Shown: positions 44,512-54,098 of the stretch, in pieces
Layout: every line of letters begins with the position of its first letter
How positions within the stretch are numbered: the first letter of the stretch is position 1
Source of the DNA: Marinomonas posidonica IVIA-Po-181
GTDB lineage: Bacteria; Pseudomonadota; Gammaproteobacteria; Pseudomonadales; Marinomonadaceae
Length of the DNA stretch: 64,000 nt
NCBI RefSeq assembly: GCF_000214215.1
Contig: NC_015559.1
Span: 1,971,001 to 2,035,000, forward strand
Direction: 5' to 3'
The notes under the pieces: generated by a model
Seen by the model: the letters and a program-made list of their open reading frames with translations, nothing else
What the model was told of the DNA's origin: nothing
The model's database searches: none
Made by a program: the position numbers and the translations under genes

Positions 44512-45492
44512 CTATATGCCGCCGCGAATATGTTGGCGTACATTGGTCTGATAAAAGTCTTTTAGCATAGTATGAAGCTCGTCATTCAAAACGGGCAAAT
44601 CTGATGCCTGTGCATTTCGTATCACCTGACTTGGCTGACTTGCGCCTGCAATAATAGTTGATACTTGTGGTTGATCCAATATCCAACGCAGCGCCACATC
44701 CAGTACATTATGGTTAGACGTCAGTCTCGCCTTCAATTCGTCAATCAGGACCACACCTGTCTCAAATGGAATGCCGTTAAAGGTTTCACCCACGTGAAAT
44801 GCTGCTCCATCCTTGTTATAGGAACGATGATCCTGCTCATTAAATTGATACCCATGATGCATTTTTCCTGATAACAAGCCACTGGCTAAGGGCAATCGAA
44901 CAATTACACCAATGTTTTGCTGCTCAACCAATGGAAAGACCTCTTCCACGGCATCTTGGCGAAAGATATTAAACAGCATCTGCAAACTGACCAACTTATC
45001 ACTTTGACAACAGAACCTTGCTTCATCAAGCATTTCCACACTGGCACCAAAATGCTCAATAACACCTTCTTGCTGCAAGTCTTCCATCCAAGCCAAAATG
45101 TCTCCCGCAAACAATACCTCTCTTGGCACACAATGCAGTTGTGCAAGATTAATAATCTCGACTCCTAGACGTTTAGCAGAGGCTTGTAGGCTTTGTTTGA
45201 TTTTCTCTTTAGTGTATCCGTCCGGATAAAGAGCCGCATCTCGACCCACTTTCGTCGCTATCTTTGGTGCCAGTGTCGAGGAGGCTAACCAACGCCCTAT
45301 TCGCTCTTCGCTCAGCCCTGCACCATATACATCGGCTGTATCAAAAAAGCTAATGCCTTGTTCTGAGGCAGCATCTAATACAGCGATTGCTTGCTTGTCT
45401 TCTACCGGCCCAAAATCATTGCCCAATTGCCAACATCCCAAACCTATCTCTGAGATCGACCAACCAGTTTTACCCAATATTCTTGTTTTCAT
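44512..45492 (-). CDS. Aldo/keto reductase family oxidoreductase
   Basis: The 326-residue TIM-barrel protein shows the family pattern FFDTADVYGAGLSEERIG (Asp and Tyr of the catalytic tetrad near residues 52 and 57), the Lys in PKIATKVGRD, and a C-terminal cofactor loop IIAGASQPSQV. It should reduce aldehydes or ketones with NADPH; the substrate is unknown. The ribosome site AAGGATATC is strong. It is a single gene with terminators nearby. Confidence 0.92.
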   Translation of the reverse strand: MKTRILGKTGWSISEIGLGCWQLGNDFGPVEDKQAIAVLDAASEQGISFFDTADVYGAGLSEERIGRWLASSTLAPKIATKVGRDAALYPDGYTKEKIKQSLQASAKRLGVEIINLAQLHCVPREVLFAGDILAWMEDLQQEGVIEHFGASVEMLDEARFCCQSDKLVSLQMLFNIFRQDAVEEVFPLVEQQNIGVIVRLPLASGLLSGKMHHGYQFNEQDHRSYNKDGAAFHVGETFNGIPFETGVVLIDELKARLTSNHNVLDVALRWILDQPQVSTIIAGASQPSQVIRNAQASDLPVLNDELHTMLKDFYQTNVRQHIRGGI

Positions 45493-45858
45493 CTGATATC
45501 CTTATTATTTGTTTTATACCAGCATTTATTGCCATTACCCTAGCAATTATCGATTGTCACATCCTCTCTCCACTAAGACAGTTTGATGCCTGCTAGCATT
45601 ACGATGACACCGACCCTCACATTATTGATCACTCTACTCGGCTTTGCATTAAGGAAACACATCGATTATTTAAAAATCGCCACAACTTATAAACTTAGTC
45701 ACCAACATTGCGATTTCGGTCTGATGATTATCTTCCATAGTATTAGTGGACTTCTTGATCTTATTTTCACAACCTATGGCAGGAGTCGTTTAATCTCAAC
45801 AGTCTAAAACCAAAAAAACCACGCTCAGGGCGTGGTTTTTTTTAAGATGTAGCTCTTT
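45493..45858. other. Intergenic region between the aldo/keto reductase and queF
   Basis: This 366-bp stretch holds the promoter side of the reductase gene and the queF terminator at 45813-45840. A 74-codon open frame on the plus strand (45583-45807) has no ribosome site, no recognisable family and odd composition, so I do not call it a gene. Nothing else is recognised. Confidence 0.6.
45813..45840. terminator. Bidirectional terminator after queF
   Basis: CCACGC and GCGTGG pair across a five-base loop, with a run of A before and a run of eight or more T after on the plus strand. The minus strand likewise ends in T, serving queF. Confidence 0.85.
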
Positions 45859-46677
45859 TTATTGGCGCGTAAGCCTATCATTCCCTAAGACTAAGCCCTG
45901 TACCGTTGAGCGATAAGGATTTATGTCCAGACCTCCTCGACGTACGTACCTTGCATACACAGTCAAAAACTCTGGCTGACAATGACGCATAATATCGATA
46001 AAAATGCGCTCGACACATTGCTCATGAAAATCCGTGTGCTCACGGAAAGAAACAATGTACTTCAACAAACTTTCATGATGAATTTTAGGCCCGCGATAAT
46101 CAATAAAGACCGATCCCCAATCAGGTTGATTAGTGACAGGGCAATTTGATTTTAGCAAATGACTGACTAGGCGCTCTTCTACCTGTCCTGCCTCTTTCTC
46201 TACTCGCAACAAGTCACTATTAGGATGATAGTCTTCAATTGTCACCTCTAATTCGTCAATACAATAGTCCGGCGTCAATACCACCAAGGAAGACATGGAA
46301 TCCAGTTCACGAATGACCACACTCACCCTTGCCCCCGCAGCGGCAGACAAGTCTTTTTCCAAAATTTCTTGTACCTGATCGCGACTCTCATAACGCATTT
46401 GATTTAGCGAGTTAAGGTATAATTTGAACGACTTTGACTCAATAATATTGGGAGACTCACATGGCAATCGAAATTCCGCCATAGCGACCACGGGCTTCCC
46501 CTTCAAGTCTAACCAAGACAACTCATATGCATTCCAAACATCTTCCCCATAAAAGGGTAATCGTTCAGACGCAATTCCCATATCTGTCCATTTATCAACC
46601 CGTCCAATGGGATAAAGCAACCCTGCATCGTACTCAGAAACATACTCCGTTTGCTGACCCAAGGGTAAAAAGCCCAT
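45859..46677 (-). CDS. queF: NADPH-dependent 7-cyano-7-deazaguanine reductase (preQ0 reductase)
   Basis: The 272-residue enzyme reduces preQ0 to preQ1 in queuosine synthesis. The catalytic Cys179 and Asp186 are in SNCPVTNQPDWG, and the NADPH motif region ESKSFKLYLNS lies near residue 80. Its length places it in the long bimodular (E. coli) type. It is 8 bases after the ABC permease gene and likely in the same transcript as the exporter pair, though no functional link is known. The ribosome site is GAGGT. Confidence 0.97.
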   Translation of the reverse strand: MGFLPLGQQTEYVSEYDAGLLYPIGRVDKWTDMGIASERLPFYGEDVWNAYELSWLDLKGKPVVAMAEFRLPCESPNIIESKSFKLYLNSLNQMRYESRDQVQEILEKDLSAAAGARVSVVIRELDSMSSLVVLTPDYCIDELEVTIEDYHPNSDLLRVEKEAGQVEERLVSHLLKSNCPVTNQPDWGSVFIDYRGPKIHHESLLKYIVSFREHTDFHEQCVERIFIDIMRHCQPEFLTVYARYVRRGGLDINPYRSTVQGLVLGNDRLTRQ

Positions 46678-46685
46678 AACTTACC

Positions 46686-47459
46686 TCAATTTCGAATGCC
46701 TTTGCCCTGATTGAGCAAACGCAAACCGTACCAAAACAAAACCACAATAAACACACTCACCATGACTAGAGCCCAATAAATATTAATATCAGAGACCCCT
46801 AAAATTCCGTAACGGAATGCGTTCACCATATAAAGAACCGGATTCAATAAAGACACCGACTGCCAAAAGTCAGACAGCAAATCAATCGAATAGAACACCC
46901 CACCCAAATAGGTTAAAGGGGTAAGAATGAAAGTGGGAACAATGGAAACATCATCGAAACTACGAGCATAGATCGCATTCACAAAGCCGCCAAGTGAAAA
47001 CATGACAGCCGTTAAGCAAACCACCAACACAGTTAAAAACAAGTTCTCTAGTGCTAAATGAGTAAAGAACAACGACAAAATCGTTACGATAAAGCCCACA
47101 AATAAGCCGCGCGCCACGCCTCCCAAGACATACCCTAATAAAATGACCCAATTAGGTGTTGGTGAAACAAGCAGCTCTTGAATACTAAGCTGAAATTTCG
47201 CTGAAAAGAAGGAAGACGATACATTTGAATAGGAGTTGGTAATCACCGACATCATAATCAAGCCCGGCACAATGTACTGCATGTAACTAAAGCCACCCAT
47301 TTCACCAATACGGTCACCAATCAAGTTACCAAAAATAGCAAAATACAGGGTCATTGTAATGGCTGGCGGCAACAAAGTTTGAGGCCAAATGCGAGTAAAA
47401 CGGCGAATCTCTCGAACCAAAATGGTATAGAACGCAATCCAAATTTCTGAGTTTTTCAT
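46686..47459 (-). CDS. ABC-2 type exporter permease (YadH-like)
   Basis: The 257-residue membrane protein has six hydrophobic segments and the ABC-2 pattern LVSPTPNWVILLGYVLGGVA and TPLTYLGGVFYSI, typical of YadH/NodJ-type permeases. With the ATPase encoded 4 bases upstream it should form an exporter; the substrate is unknown. The start MKNSEIWIAFYTILVREIRRF is close to the YadH N-terminus. queF follows after 8 bases. Confidence 0.92.
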   Translation of the reverse strand: MKNSEIWIAFYTILVREIRRFTRIWPQTLLPPAITMTLYFAIFGNLIGDRIGEMGGFSYMQYIVPGLIMMSVITNSYSNVSSSFFSAKFQLSIQELLVSPTPNWVILLGYVLGGVARGLFVGFIVTILSLFFTHLALENLFLTVLVVCLTAVMFSLGGFVNAIYARSFDDVSIVPTFILTPLTYLGGVFYSIDLLSDFWQSVSLLNPVLYMVNAFRYGILGVSDINIYWALVMVSVFIVVLFWYGLRLLNQGKGIRN

Positions 47460-47463
47460 CTGC

Positions 47464-48378
47464 TTAGCCTTTAATCAATTTAACAAACAGCTCTTCCAAA
47501 CGATTCGACTTATTGCGCATGCTGACCACATTCACATTCGCCTGATCCAAAGCACTGAATATACGGTTTATCGATTGTCCTTTTACGACCTCTACTTCCA
47601 AGCTACTACCGTCATGATTCAAAACAACATGAAAGTCATCAACCGACCAGTCTAATGGCAAGGCTTGATCTAAATCTAAAATGAATGTTTCCTGGTTAAG
47701 GGTCTTCAATAAGGCTTTAATACTGGTGTTTTCGACGATTTCGCCTGCGTTGATGATGGCGATATTGCGGCATAACTGCTCCGCTTCTTCGAGATAATGA
47801 GTCGTCAAGATAATGGTCGTGCCATTTTCGTTGAGACCTTTAATGAACTCCCACATTGAACGACGCAGTTCGATGTCTACACCCGCCGTTGGCTCATCCA
47901 AAATTAACACTTCTGGCTCATGAATTAACGCTCTTGCTATCATTAAACGACGCTTCATGCCGCCAGACAACATACGAGATTGAACGTCTTTCTTATCCCA
48001 TAGATCCAGCTCTTTGAGGTATTTTTCAGCGCGCTTCGCTGCGATCTCCTTATCTATGCCATAAAAACCCGCTTGAGTCACAACCACATTAAAGACAGTC
48101 TCAAAAACATTAAAATTAAATTCTTGTGGCACGACCCCTAAATACTGTTTTGCTTTAGCAAAATTTTTATCAATATCTTCACCAAAAATCGCCACCTTAC
48201 CTGAAGACTTATTGACTAAGGAACACAAAATTCCAATGGTGGTAGACTTACCTGCTCCGTTTGGGCCCAGTAGCGCAAAGAAATCCCCCTTCTCTACGGT
48301 TAGGTTTACGCCTTTTAATGCCTCAAAACCACTTTCATAACGCTTTTTGAGGTCACTAATTTCGATCGCATATGTCAT
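47464..48378 (-). CDS. ABC exporter ATPase (YadG-like)
   Basis: The 304-residue ATPase has Walker [10 protein letters not shown] near residue 38, signature LSGGMKRRL, Walker [13 protein letters not shown] and the switch His in LTTHY. It resembles YadG. It is the first gene of the ATPase-permease-queF run. A C-terminal domain of about 80 residues beyond the nucleotide-binding domain is normal for this subfamily. It is divergent from the PA2817-like gene, 60 bp away. Confidence 0.93.
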   Translation of the reverse strand: MTYAIEISDLKKRYESGFEALKGVNLTVEKGDFFALLGPNGAGKSTTIGILCSLVNKSSGKVAIFGEDIDKNFAKAKQYLGVVPQEFNFNVFETVFNVVVTQAGFYGIDKEIAAKRAEKYLKELDLWDKKDVQSRMLSGGMKRRLMIARALIHEPEVLILDEPTAGVDIELRRSMWEFIKGLNENGTTIILTTHYLEEAEQLCRNIAIINAGEIVENTSIKALLKTLNQETFILDLDQALPLDWSVDDFHVVLNHDGSSLEVEVVKGQSINRIFSALDQANVNVVSMRNKSNRLEELFVKLIKG

Positions 48379-48438
48379 AATTACCGCTCTCGTACGGCAT
48401 CAGCCGACTCAATAGTTACTAATTAAATAGGGTTTTAC

Positions 48439-48846
48439 GTGGAATCACGCACACAATACATACTGAGCGCCTTTGCAGACTTACGTCAGCGAATTGCCGA
48501 ACATGATCCTTTTAACTCAACAGATCTGGCAGAAGAAGAAATTGATTTTCTTGAAAAGTGGGATCAACTAACAGCTCGCATTGAATCAAATGCCCCTGAC
48601 TACACATTTGATGCTCAAGAAGTATTGTCACGCTTTATTCGCTGCTACCCAAACCTAGTCCCCCTGATTAAACGGGAGTTACTTTGGTTTATGGGTGGAG
48701 AATGCCTGCATTTCTTGGGTGATGAAGAAATCAATTTTTACCAACAGCTTGAAGATCAATTATACGAATTAGATCGCCAAAAAATTGACTATAATTTGCA
48801 AGATGAAATTAACAAGCTAAGAAATACCCCTAAAAACCTGCATTAA
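48439..48846 (+). CDS. PA2817-like conserved protein of unknown function
   Basis: The 135-residue soluble, acidic, helical protein has the central conserved stretch RELLWFMGGECLHFLGDEEI and an N-terminal helix rich in Glu and Asp. From memory this resembles the PA2817 family of Pseudomonas and relatives; no function is known. The start is GTG with AGGG 7 bases upstream. It sits alone on the plus strand between the ABC exporter and fabF. Confidence 0.7.
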   Translation: MESRTQYILSAFADLRQRIAEHDPFNSTDLAEEEIDFLEKWDQLTARIESNAPDYTFDAQEVLSRFIRCYPNLVPLIKRELLWFMGGECLHFLGDEEINFYQQLEDQLYELDRQKIDYNLQDEINKLRNTPKNLH

Positions 48847-48853
48847 AACAGTG

Positions 48854-48877
48854 GTTGGGCGGCCTAGACCGCCCAAC
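48854..48877. terminator. Hairpin between the PA2817-like gene and fabF
   Basis: GTTGGGCGG and CCGCCCAAC are perfect nine-base arms around a six-base loop between convergent genes. T runs are weak, so termination efficiency is uncertain. Confidence 0.65.
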
Positions 48878-48882
48878 TGAAC

Positions 48883-50121
48883 CTATACCTTTTTAAACAC
48901 CAAGGTACCGTTGGTCCCACCAAAGCCAAACGAATTATTCAACACCACATCAATCTTACGCTTCTGAGGTGTAATCGGTACATAATTCAAATCACAGCCA
49001 TCGCCTACTTCTTCCAAATTAATGGTTGGCGGCGCCACTTGATCACGAATTGCCAAAATTGAAAAAATGGATTCGACAGCACCTGATGCCCCTAGCAAAT
49101 GCCCAATCATAGACTTAGTTGAGCTAATCGCCACATCGGAAGCGTCTTCCCCCATTACCGATTTAACCGCTTGGGTTTCGGCTAGGTCACCCGCCAAAGT
49201 AGATGTACCATGGGCATTAATGTAATCAATTTCCATTGCCGCAACACCAGCGTCCTTGAGAGCGGCCGTCATGGCAGAAGCGGCACCTTCTCCACCTTCC
49301 GGCGGCGCTGTCATATGATGCGCATCGTCACTCATACCGAACCCTGCCAGTTCTGCATAAATGGTCGCACCGCGTGCGACGGCGTGTTCATACTCTTCCA
49401 ATACAAGAATGCCGGAACCGTCTCCCATAACGAAACCATCACGATCTTTGTCCCAAGGACGACTCGCGGTTTTAGGATCATCATTACGGGTTGATAAGGC
49501 CCTCGCTGCCCCGAAGCCCCCGATTCCTAATGGAGTAATCGCCATTTCAGCACCCCCCGCAATCATGACATCAGCATCACCATAAGCAATCATTCGACCA
49601 GCCATGCCGATATTATGAGTGCCTGTAGTGCACGCTGTCACAATTGAAATATTCGGTCCTTTAAAGCCAAAACGTATCGCTACGTGGCCAGAAATCATAT
49701 TAATAATCGCGCCTGGAACAAAAAAAGGCGAAATACGTTTAGGGCCGGATTCATTCAATAGCTCTAGATTTTTTTCAATCATTGGCAAACCACCAATGCC
49801 CGAACCTATTGCACAACCAACACGAGCCAGATCCACTGTCTCATCACGAATGTCGGCATCCTCCAGCGCTTGAACAGCAGCGGCGATACCATATTGAATA
49901 AAAAGATCCATTTTGCGTGCTTCTTTAACGCTCATATATTGAGTCGCATCAAAATCACTTACTTGAGCCGCAAAACGCGTGGAGAACTGATTAGTATCGA
50001 AAGAGGTAATGTCAGACACACCACTTTTACCTTCTAATATATTATCCCACGTATCTTTCACATTATTGCCAAGGGGTGTCACCATTCCCATACCAGTGAC
50101 TACAACCCGACGACGAGACAT
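48883..50121 (-). CDS. fabF: Beta-ketoacyl-ACP synthase II
   Basis: The 412-residue enzyme elongates acyl-ACP in fatty acid synthesis. The nucleophile Cys164 is in [10 protein letters not shown]; the two catalytic histidines are in [12 protein letters not shown] and [11 protein letters not shown] chose ATG 50121 ([12 protein letters not shown]), with GGAGG 7 bases upstream, over an in-frame start 27 bases further up. It follows acpP, from which it is separated by a hairpin. Unlike in many gammaproteobacteria, pabC, mltG and tmk do not follow. Confidence 0.97.
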   Translation of the reverse strand: MSRRRVVVTGMGMVTPLGNNVKDTWDNILEGKSGVSDITSFDTNQFSTRFAAQVSDFDATQYMSVKEARKMDLFIQYGIAAAVQALEDADIRDETVDLARVGCAIGSGIGGLPMIEKNLELLNESGPKRISPFFVPGAIINMISGHVAIRFGFKGPNISIVTACTTGTHNIGMAGRMIAYGDADVMIAGGAEMAITPLGIGGFGAARALSTRNDDPKTASRPWDKDRDGFVMGDGSGILVLEEYEHAVARGATIYAELAGFGMSDDAHHMTAPPEGGEGAASAMTAALKDAGVAAMEIDYINAHGTSTLAGDLAETQAVKSVMGEDASDVAISSTKSMIGHLLGASGAVESIFSILAIRDQVAPPTINLEEVGDGCDLNYVPITPQKRKIDVVLNNSFGFGGTNGTLVFKKV

Positions 50122-50170
50122 AAGATTCCTCCAGAAATCCATCACCACAACCTGAGATGGCTATTAATAA

Positions 50171-50204
50171 GAAAAGCCGCTGTAGCGAATACAAGCGGCT
50201 TTTC
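50171..50204 (-). terminator. Hairpin between acpP and fabF, possible partial terminator
   Basis: GAAAAGCCGCT and AGCGGCTTTTC pair across a 12-base loop in the 106-bp acpP-fabF gap. On the minus strand the stem ends in CTTTTCTTATT. It may reduce read-through into fabF, or mark the 3' end of an abundant acpP mRNA. Confidence 0.7.
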
Positions 50205-50227
50205 GGGAAACTCAGTTCACTAATAAA

Positions 50228-50461
50228 TTACAAGTTAGCGTTGATGTAGTCGTTCGCTGCTTGTACTGTAGTGATTTTTTCAGCTTCTTCATCAGGAATT
50301 TCAGTATCAAATTCCTCTTCAAGAGCCATAACCAACTCAACTGTGTCTAGGGAATCTGCACCTAGGTCATCAACAAAAGATGCTGAAGCGACAACCTCTT
50401 CCTCTTTAACACCTAGTTGTTCGCAAACAATTTTCTTAACGCGTTCTTCAATGCTACTCAT
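50228..50461 (-). CDS. acpP: Acyl carrier protein
   Basis: The 77-residue acidic protein carries the phosphopantetheine attachment serine Ser37 in GADSLDTVE, identical in context to E. coli AcpP. It shuttles acyl chains between the Fab enzymes and PlsX. The ribosome site AGGAAC is close to optimal. The 130-bp gap to fabG may hold its own promoter, as expected for a very highly expressed gene. Confidence 0.99.
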   Translation of the reverse strand: MSSIEERVKKIVCEQLGVKEEEVVASASFVDDLGADSLDTVELVMALEEEFDTEIPDEEAEKITTVQAANDYINANL

Positions 50462-50591
50462 TAGAAGTTCCTACTCTACTCATTAACAGCTCATTGTGAG
50501 CATATTATAATATTCAATCGCCTTACGGCATGATTCTCAACATGAACCGGAGACATATTTTCGTTGAATTAAAATTAAAATTCAACTCAAA

Positions 50592-51326
50592 TTACGACAT
50601 ATACATGCCACCGTTGACATGCAAGGTCTCACCGGTGATGTAAGCAGCGCCTTGCGACGCCAAAAATGCGACAGCTGCCGCAATTTCTTCAGGTTGACCA
50701 AGGCGAGCGGAAGGCACTTTTTCCACCAATTTGGCTTTGTGCTCTTCTGGTAACACCTTAGTCATATCTGTTTCAATAAAGCCTGGGGCAACACAGTTAA
50801 TTGTAATGCCTCGAGAAGCGATTTCAGCAGCCAAAGAACGGCTAAATCCTTCAAGACCCGCTTTCGCTGCAGAATAGTTGGTTTGACCGCCATTCCCCAT
50901 TGAACCAACCACTGAACTGATGCTAATAACACGGCCAAATTTCGCCTTTGTCATGCCTCGTAAGCAAGCTTTAGTGACACGGAAGACTGATGTCAGGTTA
51001 GTGTTTACCACTTGCTCCCATTCATCTTCTTTCATGCGCATCATTAGGTTATCACGGGTAATACCAGCGTTATTCACCAAAATAGTTGGTGCACCAAATT
51101 CAGCCGTAATTTCTTTTACAACGGTATCAACTGAGTCACTGGATGAAACATCCAATACCCAACCCTTGCCATTCTCACCCAGGTATTCGCTAATGCTTTG
51201 CGCACCTGACTCACTAGTGGCTGTTCCTATTACTGTTGCACCCTGTTCAGCAAGTACAGTGGCGATGGCTTTACCAATGCCACGTGTCGCTCCTGTCACT
51301 AGGGCAATTTTTCCTTCAAGACTCAT
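50592..51326 (-). CDS. fabG: 3-oxoacyl-ACP reductase
   Basis: The 244-residue SDR enzyme reduces 3-ketoacyl-ACP with NADPH. The cofactor motif is TGATRGIGKAIA and the catalytic tetrad shows Ser in ISISSVVGSMG, Tyr and Lys in YSAAKAG. I chose ATG 51326 (MSLEGKIALVTG), with GGAG 8 bases upstream, over a TTG four codons earlier. It lies between fabD and acpP in the fab operon. Confidence 0.97.
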   Translation of the reverse strand: MSLEGKIALVTGATRGIGKAIATVLAEQGATVIGTATSESGAQSISEYLGENGKGWVLDVSSSDSVDTVVKEITAEFGAPTILVNNAGITRDNLMMRMKEDEWEQVVNTNLTSVFRVTKACLRGMTKAKFGRVISISSVVGSMGNGGQTNYSAAKAGLEGFSRSLAAEIASRGITINCVAPGFIETDMTKVLPEEHKAKLVEKVPSARLGQPEEIAAAVAFLASQGAAYITGETLHVNGGMYMS

Positions 51327-51362
51327 GCCTGTCTCCAATATTTCACAAATAAGACTGAATGC

Positions 51363-52286
51363 TTATCCAGCCAAAGTTGATTCAAAGCCAGCCAAGTCTC
51401 CAATAGAAGACGATGCTAAACCTTTGACAATTCGCTTATTCAATCCACTTAACACTTTGCCAGGGCCACACTCAATCGTCGTGACCACACCCAACTCAGA
51501 TAGCAGTAAAACAGACTGTGTCCACAATACTGGCTCGCTAAGTTGTGCGACTAAGTTTGCCTTAATCACTTGCGGATCAGAAACCGCCTGCCCTGTCACA
51601 TTCTGCACCAAGGTGCAGGTTGGCTCTTTAAATTCAATAGAATTTAACTTAACCGCTAGTTTTTCACCAGCCGGAATCATTAATTCACAATGCGATGGTA
51701 CGCTAACAGGCAAAGGCAAAGCACGTTTTGCACCCGCTTCTTTCGCATTTTCCATCGCCGCTTCAACTGCCGCAACATGACCCGCAATCACCACCTGACC
51801 TGGTGAGTTGAAATTTACGGCACTAACAATACCATCTGCTGCCTCACATGCCGCAACGACTTTATCATCATCTAAACCAATGATCGCCGCCATCGCACCT
51901 TCACCAGCTGGTACTGCTTGCTGCATGTATTCACCCCGAAGCTTAACCAAAGCAACAGCATCCGCAAAGGCCATAACGCCTGAACAAACTAATGCAGAAT
52001 ATTCACCAAGACTATGGCCTGCAACATAAGCTGGCTGATCACCACCCTGTTGCTCCCATAAACGCCATAGAGCAACACTTGCCGTAAGAAGTGCGGGTTG
52101 AGTTTTATCGGTTTGACTGAGTTTCTCGGCATCATTTTGAACAAGATCCCACAGATCGTAGCTAAGTACTTCAGACGCTTCAGCAAACGTTTGCTGAATA
52201 ATTTCGTGCTTTTCAGCCAAATCAGCCAACATTCCCAATTGCTGAGAACCTTGTCCTGGAAAAACAAACGCTGTTGTTGTGCTCAT
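51363..52286 (-). CDS. fabD: Malonyl-CoA:ACP transacylase
   Basis: The 307-residue enzyme loads malonyl groups on ACP. The nucleophile Ser92 is in AGHSLGEYSAL, with FPGQGSQ at the N-terminus and the conserved VPSHCELM near residue 200. The start ATG 52286 overlaps the plsX stop by one base (TGATG), with GAGGAG upstream inside plsX, so translation is coupled. Confidence 0.97.
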   Translation of the reverse strand: MSTTTAFVFPGQGSQQLGMLADLAEKHEIIQQTFAEASEVLSYDLWDLVQNDAEKLSQTDKTQPALLTASVALWRLWEQQGGDQPAYVAGHSLGEYSALVCSGVMAFADAVALVKLRGEYMQQAVPAGEGAMAAIIGLDDDKVVAACEAADGIVSAVNFNSPGQVVIAGHVAAVEAAMENAKEAGAKRALPLPVSVPSHCELMIPAGEKLAVKLNSIEFKEPTCTLVQNVTGQAVSDPQVIKANLVAQLSEPVLWTQSVLLLSELGVVTTIECGPGKVLSGLNKRIVKGLASSSIGDLAGFESTLAG

Positions 52287-53230
52287 CACATCTCCTCTTT
52301 ACTAAGTCGCGATTCAATGGCTTTACTTAAATTAGCCCGCGCAATATCCATTCCATATTCAATCGCCCCAATCATAGCAGGCAGATCAGAGCGACCATGA
52401 CCTTTTACCAAATTGCCACGCACACCCACTAAGCAAGCACCATGGCGGCGTTCAGTTTGGTAAAAAGTCTCAAAAACAGGTGCCACCTGCTTTGAATCAC
52501 CAAATTTATTCATTAAAAAAGACAACAAACCTTCCGAGGCTTTTAGAACCGCATTGCCGACCATGCCATCACAAACAATGACATTTTTTTCACCTTCAAA
52601 TAAATCCGTCCCTTCAGCATACCCTAAATAATTAGGCCAACTTTTATCAATTAAAAGGCTATCCGCCTCTTTTATTACCACACTGCCCTTTGAACTCTCC
52701 ACACCAACATTGAGCAAACCGACATTGGGCGTTTCATTGCTTAACGCCTCGACATAAGCAGCCCCTAATTCAGCAAACCCAACCAACATAGAAGCAGGGC
52801 AATGCACATTCGCACCTAGATCCACCAAACACCTAAGCGGATTTGAATACAGTTCACGAATCAAAGCTGGGTACAATTTAGGCCGAATAACACCTAGCAA
52901 ATGCCTTGCTAAAGCCACCATAACACCTGTATTTCCAAGCGTTACCACCACATCAGCAGAACCCGATGACAGAGCACGAATGGATTGGTAGAGAGACGTA
53001 TTGTGTCGGCGAAATAAGGATAAAACAATTTCTTCATCCGCTTTGATCACATCGCTACAAGCGATCAATGATAAGCGTTCATGATGTGAAGGCAGATCAA
53101 GCCCATCAACAGGAGTGTAATAGAGAGTAATAGCAACCTCTGGATATTGAGCCAATATCGAGACTGCACCCTCAAAAGCAATGCGGGGACCTAAGTCCCC
53201 GCCCATAGCGTCTAAAGCTACCCTGATCAT
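52286..53230 (-). CDS. plsX: Phosphate acyltransferase PlsX
   Basis: The 314-residue enzyme converts acyl-ACP to acyl phosphate for phospholipid synthesis. It begins VALDAMGGDLGP, then shows GNTGVMVALARHLLG, VDLGANVHCPA and FVGFAELGA-type and VCDGMVGNAVLK motifs typical of PlsX. It follows rpmF after 11 bases, the conserved rpmF-plsX pair, and overlaps fabD by one base. Confidence 0.97.
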   Translation of the reverse strand: MIRVALDAMGGDLGPRIAFEGAVSILAQYPEVAITLYYTPVDGLDLPSHHERLSLIACSDVIKADEEIVLSLFRRHNTSLYQSIRALSSGSADVVVTLGNTGVMVALARHLLGVIRPKLYPALIRELYSNPLRCLVDLGANVHCPASMLVGFAELGAAYVEALSNETPNVGLLNVGVESSKGSVVIKEADSLLIDKSWPNYLGYAEGTDLFEGEKNVIVCDGMVGNAVLKASEGLLSFLMNKFGDSKQVAPVFETFYQTERRHGACLVGVRGNLVKGHGRSDLPAMIGAIEYGMDIARANLSKAIESRLSKEEM

Positions 53231-53241
53231 GGGTATCTTAG

Positions 53242-53421
53242 TTACTCACCTTTAGGGGCGATAACTTGACGGCCACGGTAAAAGCCGTCTGCAGAAATGT
53301 GGTGACGACGGTGAAGTTCACCTGTTGTCTTTTCTACAGATAGTGTTGCGCTAGTCAAAGCATCGTGTGAACGACGCTGGCCGCGACGTGAACGAGTTAC
53401 TTTACTTTTTTGTACTGCCAT
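53242..53421 (-). CDS. rpmF: 50S ribosomal protein L32
   Basis: The 59-residue basic protein begins [20 protein letters not shown] and continues with [17 protein letters not shown], the bacterial L32 pattern. It lacks the zinc cysteines of some L32 forms, as in other gammaproteobacteria. AGGAG lies a few bases before ATG 53421. It is 17 bases after yceD and 11 bases before plsX, the usual arrangement. Confidence 0.98.
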   Translation of the reverse strand: MAVQKSKVTRSRRGQRRSHDALTSATLSVEKTTGELHRRHHISADGFYRGRQVIAPKGE

Positions 53422-53438
53422 TTTTGGAGCTCCTAACT

Positions 53439-53960
53439 TTACTTAGCCTTTAATTGGGCCAATATACTAAATGGATTCGGTTTTTCGTCATCCGCTGCGT
53501 CATCGGTAGACGATGCATACTTTTGAGCTGTTGGGTTGCAACCACTTTCTTCGTGATAAGCGACTATAGGTAAAGCGAGTATAATTTCTTGCTCAACCAT
53601 GTCTGCTAAAATTACTTCACCATCGGTCATGACAACAGGATCGTAATTGTTTGGAAGATTCTTAGCATGATCTTCGTCGTAGACGAACCCCAATGCAAGA
53701 TCGACCTCCAAATCATGATCAACCGCCCCCATACAACGCTGACAAACAACTTGCACGTTTGCAGTTAATGATCCGGTAGCAATATATCGCCTATCCTCAT
53801 CAACTCTAAAGTCTAAATGTATAAATGCATTACCCTCATCAGAGGCTAAAATAGCACACAGCTCCTCAAATTGATTAAGGGGCATGTTCCCTTCAAATGC
53901 CAACTCATTGTTTGCATATTTACGAGGGTCAAAATATTTAGGTAATGTGTCATTTAACAT
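53439..53960 (-). CDS. yceD: YceD family protein (DUF177), 23S rRNA accumulation protein
   Basis: The 173-residue protein starts [16 protein letters not shown], matching the usual family N-terminus, so I prefer ATG 53960 over a TTG seven codons upstream. It holds VVCQRCMG (the conserved CxxC of the family) and [10 protein letters not shown] at the C-terminus. YceD/DUF177 proteins are linked to 23S rRNA accumulation and are almost always beside rpmF, as here. Confidence 0.92.
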   Translation of the reverse strand: MLNDTLPKYFDPRKYANNELAFEGNMPLNQFEELCAILASDEGNAFIHLDFRVDEDRRYIATGSLTANVQVVCQRCMGAVDHDLEVDLALGFVYDEDHAKNLPNNYDPVVMTDGEVILADMVEQEIILALPIVAYHEESGCNPTAQKYASSTDDAADDEKPNPFSILAQLKAK

Positions 53961-54098
53961 GGCGGCAAATGATATTGCCAAGGGGCGCCATTGTCAAAGT
54001 CTAAGTACACTTTAAACGCTTTTTTTCACTTTATTTTGAAACAGATAGGCAAAAAAAAGTAAAATCCGTTCACTCCACTGCAATCTGGTAAAATTAAC

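Noticed and set aside
45583..45807. Possible 74-codon gene between the aldo/keto reductase and queF
   Set aside because: Starts with TTG-ATG without ribosome site, odd composition and no family; more likely chance.
49210..49873. Open frames on the plus strand over fabF
   Set aside because: They are shadows of a conserved gene with intact catalytic motifs.
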